NCBI GenBank assembly: GCA_030737835.1
Contig: CM060855.1
Location: forward strand, 17,117,438 to 17,181,437
Reading direction: 5' to 3'
Length of the DNA: 64,000 bases
From: Acorus gramineus
Taxonomy: Eukaryota > Streptophyta > Magnoliopsida > Acorales > Acoraceae
Position 1 is the stretch's first letter, and each line of letters begins with the position of its first letter. Position numbers and translations under genes: made by a program. This document shows, piece by piece, positions 61,886-64,000 of the stretch. The notes under the pieces were generated by a model. That model made no database searches. It was given only the letters and a program-made list of their open reading frames with translations, and was not told where the DNA came from.

Positions 61886-63374
61886 ATGGCAAGTACTTCA
61901 CTAAATAATGGGGCACATAACTTTTCTAGATTGTGACACACCTTCTCCTTATAGGACCCGAGTTGAAATCCTACCATAAACATGATCGCAAAAATGGTGT
62001 GTGTAGCCCTTTGGACTAGTATCATGGGTTAATACTCAACAATTTTTAAACCATAATTGGCCAATGTCATCTTAATACTAGAAGTGATCTGATCCACTGC
62101 CTGTCACAGACTTTGTAGACTCTCTCTTAACAAATAAAACTAAAATTGTATTAAATTTTATAATCTCGCTGATCAAGCCCACATTGTTTGAGGTATTTTT
62201 TTGTAGGGTATTGTTACACTATCTTTAAACCTTTCAAAATACAGTGTCACATGCATCATTAGAAATCTAGTGAAACATATACATTATTAGACATGGTATA
62301 TACATCATTAAAAAACAAAATTTTATATTTGTTAAAACTAGATTCATTTAATTCAAAATGAAGTAATATATATTTTTCATCAAAGCATATACATTGTTAT
62401 TGAACTATAAAAATTACTGAATCTTTCTATTGTTGTAAGGTGGCGTGTATTAGTGGTGGATGAAACACATGGACTTGCTTTAGTTAGCTATGAATTCAAT
62501 TTATGAGTTAGAACTGTGTCCGTGTGACTGTCTTCACATTCTGACTACGAAGGTGATACTTTGTTTCATAATAAGGATGGACAAGTATAGATACATTGGT
62601 TTATTTTTTACTGTGATCATCCATGATCTCAGGTAATTTATTTCAATAAAACACAAAATTCTTGGGTTTTTACCGATAAAAATAATAATTTTAAATAATG
62701 ATCATTATTGTTTTATTAATGATTTGAAACCAATATCTTTTTAAAAAAAAACAAAAAGAAAAATTCAAATTGTTAAATTATAATATAAAAAATAAGATTC
62801 CAAATATTGGTATATAAGAAACCTCGCTGTTTTCTATTTGTCTTTTTCAACGTTATGTTTCATTTAATTAGTGTAAAAAATTGATTTATATGCTATTAGT
62901 ACAAAGATGAAAAAAGTGGTGATCACTTGTTTTAAACTCAGCGATTGAAAAACATTGTTTTCACAGTTTTTCAAACACCAAGTGTCCGTTTCGTAACACT
63001 TAAATAAAGTGATTCTTCTTTTAATTAAGCAGAAAGTTAAAAAATATTACCAAACACATTATAAAAAACAGATTTAATCCAAAAGTTACTTGTAACTTAA
63101 GCCTTTAAAAATGAAAAATGTTTGAATATAAAAAACAAAAAAAGTTGGTTAGATCTGGATTTGTTAATTTTCAATTTTTCAAATGCTTATTCTGTCCAGA
63201 CTTAGGATCCACAAGCACTGTTTATTTGACCTCGATGAAGAGATCAACAACACAATGTGAATTTTCCGTTAAAGCCTTAACAATGTTTGTGTGACTCTCA
63301 TAATATTTTTGCACAATGTAGGCCGCTGATTGATCACATCTGAATTCATTTGTTGGTATCATCTTTTTTAGGCG
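61886..63374. other. Intergenic DNA including family X copy 4
   Basis: 62216-62410 on the minus strand matches dispersed repeat family X (TGTATATGTTTCACTAGATT then TCTAATG; AAATGAATCTAGTTTTAACA). The rest is AT-rich; AAACACCAAGTGTCCGTTTC near 62974 and TACCAAACACATTATAAAAA near 63049 look like MITE ends. No gene recognised before the LINE. Confidence 0.45.
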
Positions 63375-64000
63375 CGCAGTCAGACTTCATTCCTAGATGG
63401 GGCATTTCAAGACAGTTTCTTGGTCACACAAGAAAAGATCTCCGCCCTCCAAAAAGAGAAGCGTAGCGGGGTGACCTTGAAGTTGGATTTTACGAAGGCT
63501 TATGACAGTGTAGGCTGGGACTTCCAATTGCACGTATTGAAGCTACACGCGTTCAGCGACAAGTGGATATGTATGGCTCACCAGTGCATCAGTACAGCTA
63601 AGGCTTTCATCATCTTGAATGGTGAGCTGCACAGTTACTTTCCCATCAACAATGATCTTGGACAGGGATGTGTGCCTATCTCACTGGGTGGTTGGATCTA
63701 TGGAGTTGCGACGTGAGCGCACTAGAGGGTGGAGGCTCGCTGACTCAAATACTTGCATTTTGTGCTACGTCGAGTTTGAGACCACGTAGCCCCTTTTGTA
63801 TCAATGCAGTTTCTCGCGACAGCTCTGGACCATCATCGGGACATCGTCAATTAGGGCTGGAATGGTTCCTCAGTGTGAAAGATATGTGGGCGACTATGAG
63901 GAGACTGCAGTTTCTCTGGAAAAATCAATCAATTTATCATCCCAGAGGTTGCATGGACAATCTGGCTTACTAGAAGTGCTACAATCTTCAAGAGGCAACC
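63375..64000 (+). pseudogene. Non-LTR retrotransposon (LINE) ORF2, internally deleted, cut by window end
   Basis: The first part (63375-63716) is the reverse transcriptase: RSQTSFLDGAFQDSFLVTQE, KRSGVTLKLDFTKAYDSVGW (motif A with the catalytic Asp) and CISTAKAFIILNGELHSYFP, ending DLGQGC. It then jumps, in another frame from about 63691, directly to the zf-RVT domain: MELRRERTRGWRLADSNTCI then LCYVEFETT, a stop, and YQCSFSRQLWTIIGTSS. The RT region holding the YADD catalytic box and the thumb is missing, so the copy is inactive. It begins abruptly after TTTTTTAG and may continue past the right edge. Confidence 0.85.

Overview
This is nuclear DNA of a flowering plant. It is AT-rich and gene-sparse, with long introns, GT-AG splice sites, many decayed transposons and homopolymer runs. 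The sharp GC rise at the 5' ends of the histone H1 and RING-ligase genes suggests a monocot, but that is an inference. There are no bacterial features, CRISPR arrays, or convincing rRNA or tRNA genes.

Four protein genes look intact or nearly so. On the + strand lies a linker histone H1 gene (17594-18478), whose C-terminal tail is put out of frame by one base. On the - strand lie prefoldin subunit 4 (32523-37210), a DRIP-type RING E3 ubiquitin ligase with seven coding exons (38259-46912), and the TATA-binding protein with eight coding exons (54223-57298, plus a 5'UTR intron and promoter up to about 58600). Two genes are clearly dead. One is a 40S ribosomal protein S15 gene that still has its introns (2689-11583, -). 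The other is a CYP88-like cytochrome P450 (28798-30927, +).

Layout. 1-11.6 kb: a dispersed repeat, then the S15 pseudogene, whose roughly 8-kb third intron holds an old direct duplication (copy A about 3470-7130, copy B about 7850-10490). 11.6-17.4 kb: a TIR element, a gypsy LTR scrap and the 3' end of a Ty1/copia element with a very short LTR. 17.4-18.5 kb: histone H1 with histone-type promoter motifs. 18.5-28.6 kb: a GC-rich palindrome-within-palindrome element, a LINE split by a hAT MITE, and the first of two 1.4-kb TIR elements. 28.8-38.3 kb: P450 pseudogene, hAT MITE, prefoldin 4 with an inverted SINE pair in its last intron, and a LINE RNase H scrap beside its start. 38.3-47.3 kb: the DRIP gene, with a foldback element of 33-bp repeats in intron 2. 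47.3-54.2 kb: the second 1.4-kb TIR element, two adjacent hAT MITEs, a PIF/Harbinger-like MITE and a hAT MITE that stops 24 bp from the TBP stop codon. 54.2-58.6 kb: TBP. 58.6-64 kb: a TIR element carrying a five-unit tandem array, and an internally deleted LINE at the right edge.

The genes do not form an operon or cluster. They are unrelated housekeeping or regulatory genes: chromatin (H1), transcription initiation (TBP), protein folding (prefoldin) and ubiquitination (DRIP). I did not find a clear new biological system. The most unusual structures are the nested palindrome at 19.8-20.05 kb, the 33-bp-repeat foldback in the DRIP intron, and the pair of 1.4-kb TIR elements that share a short reading frame. 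All exon boundaries and element ends were set by eye.
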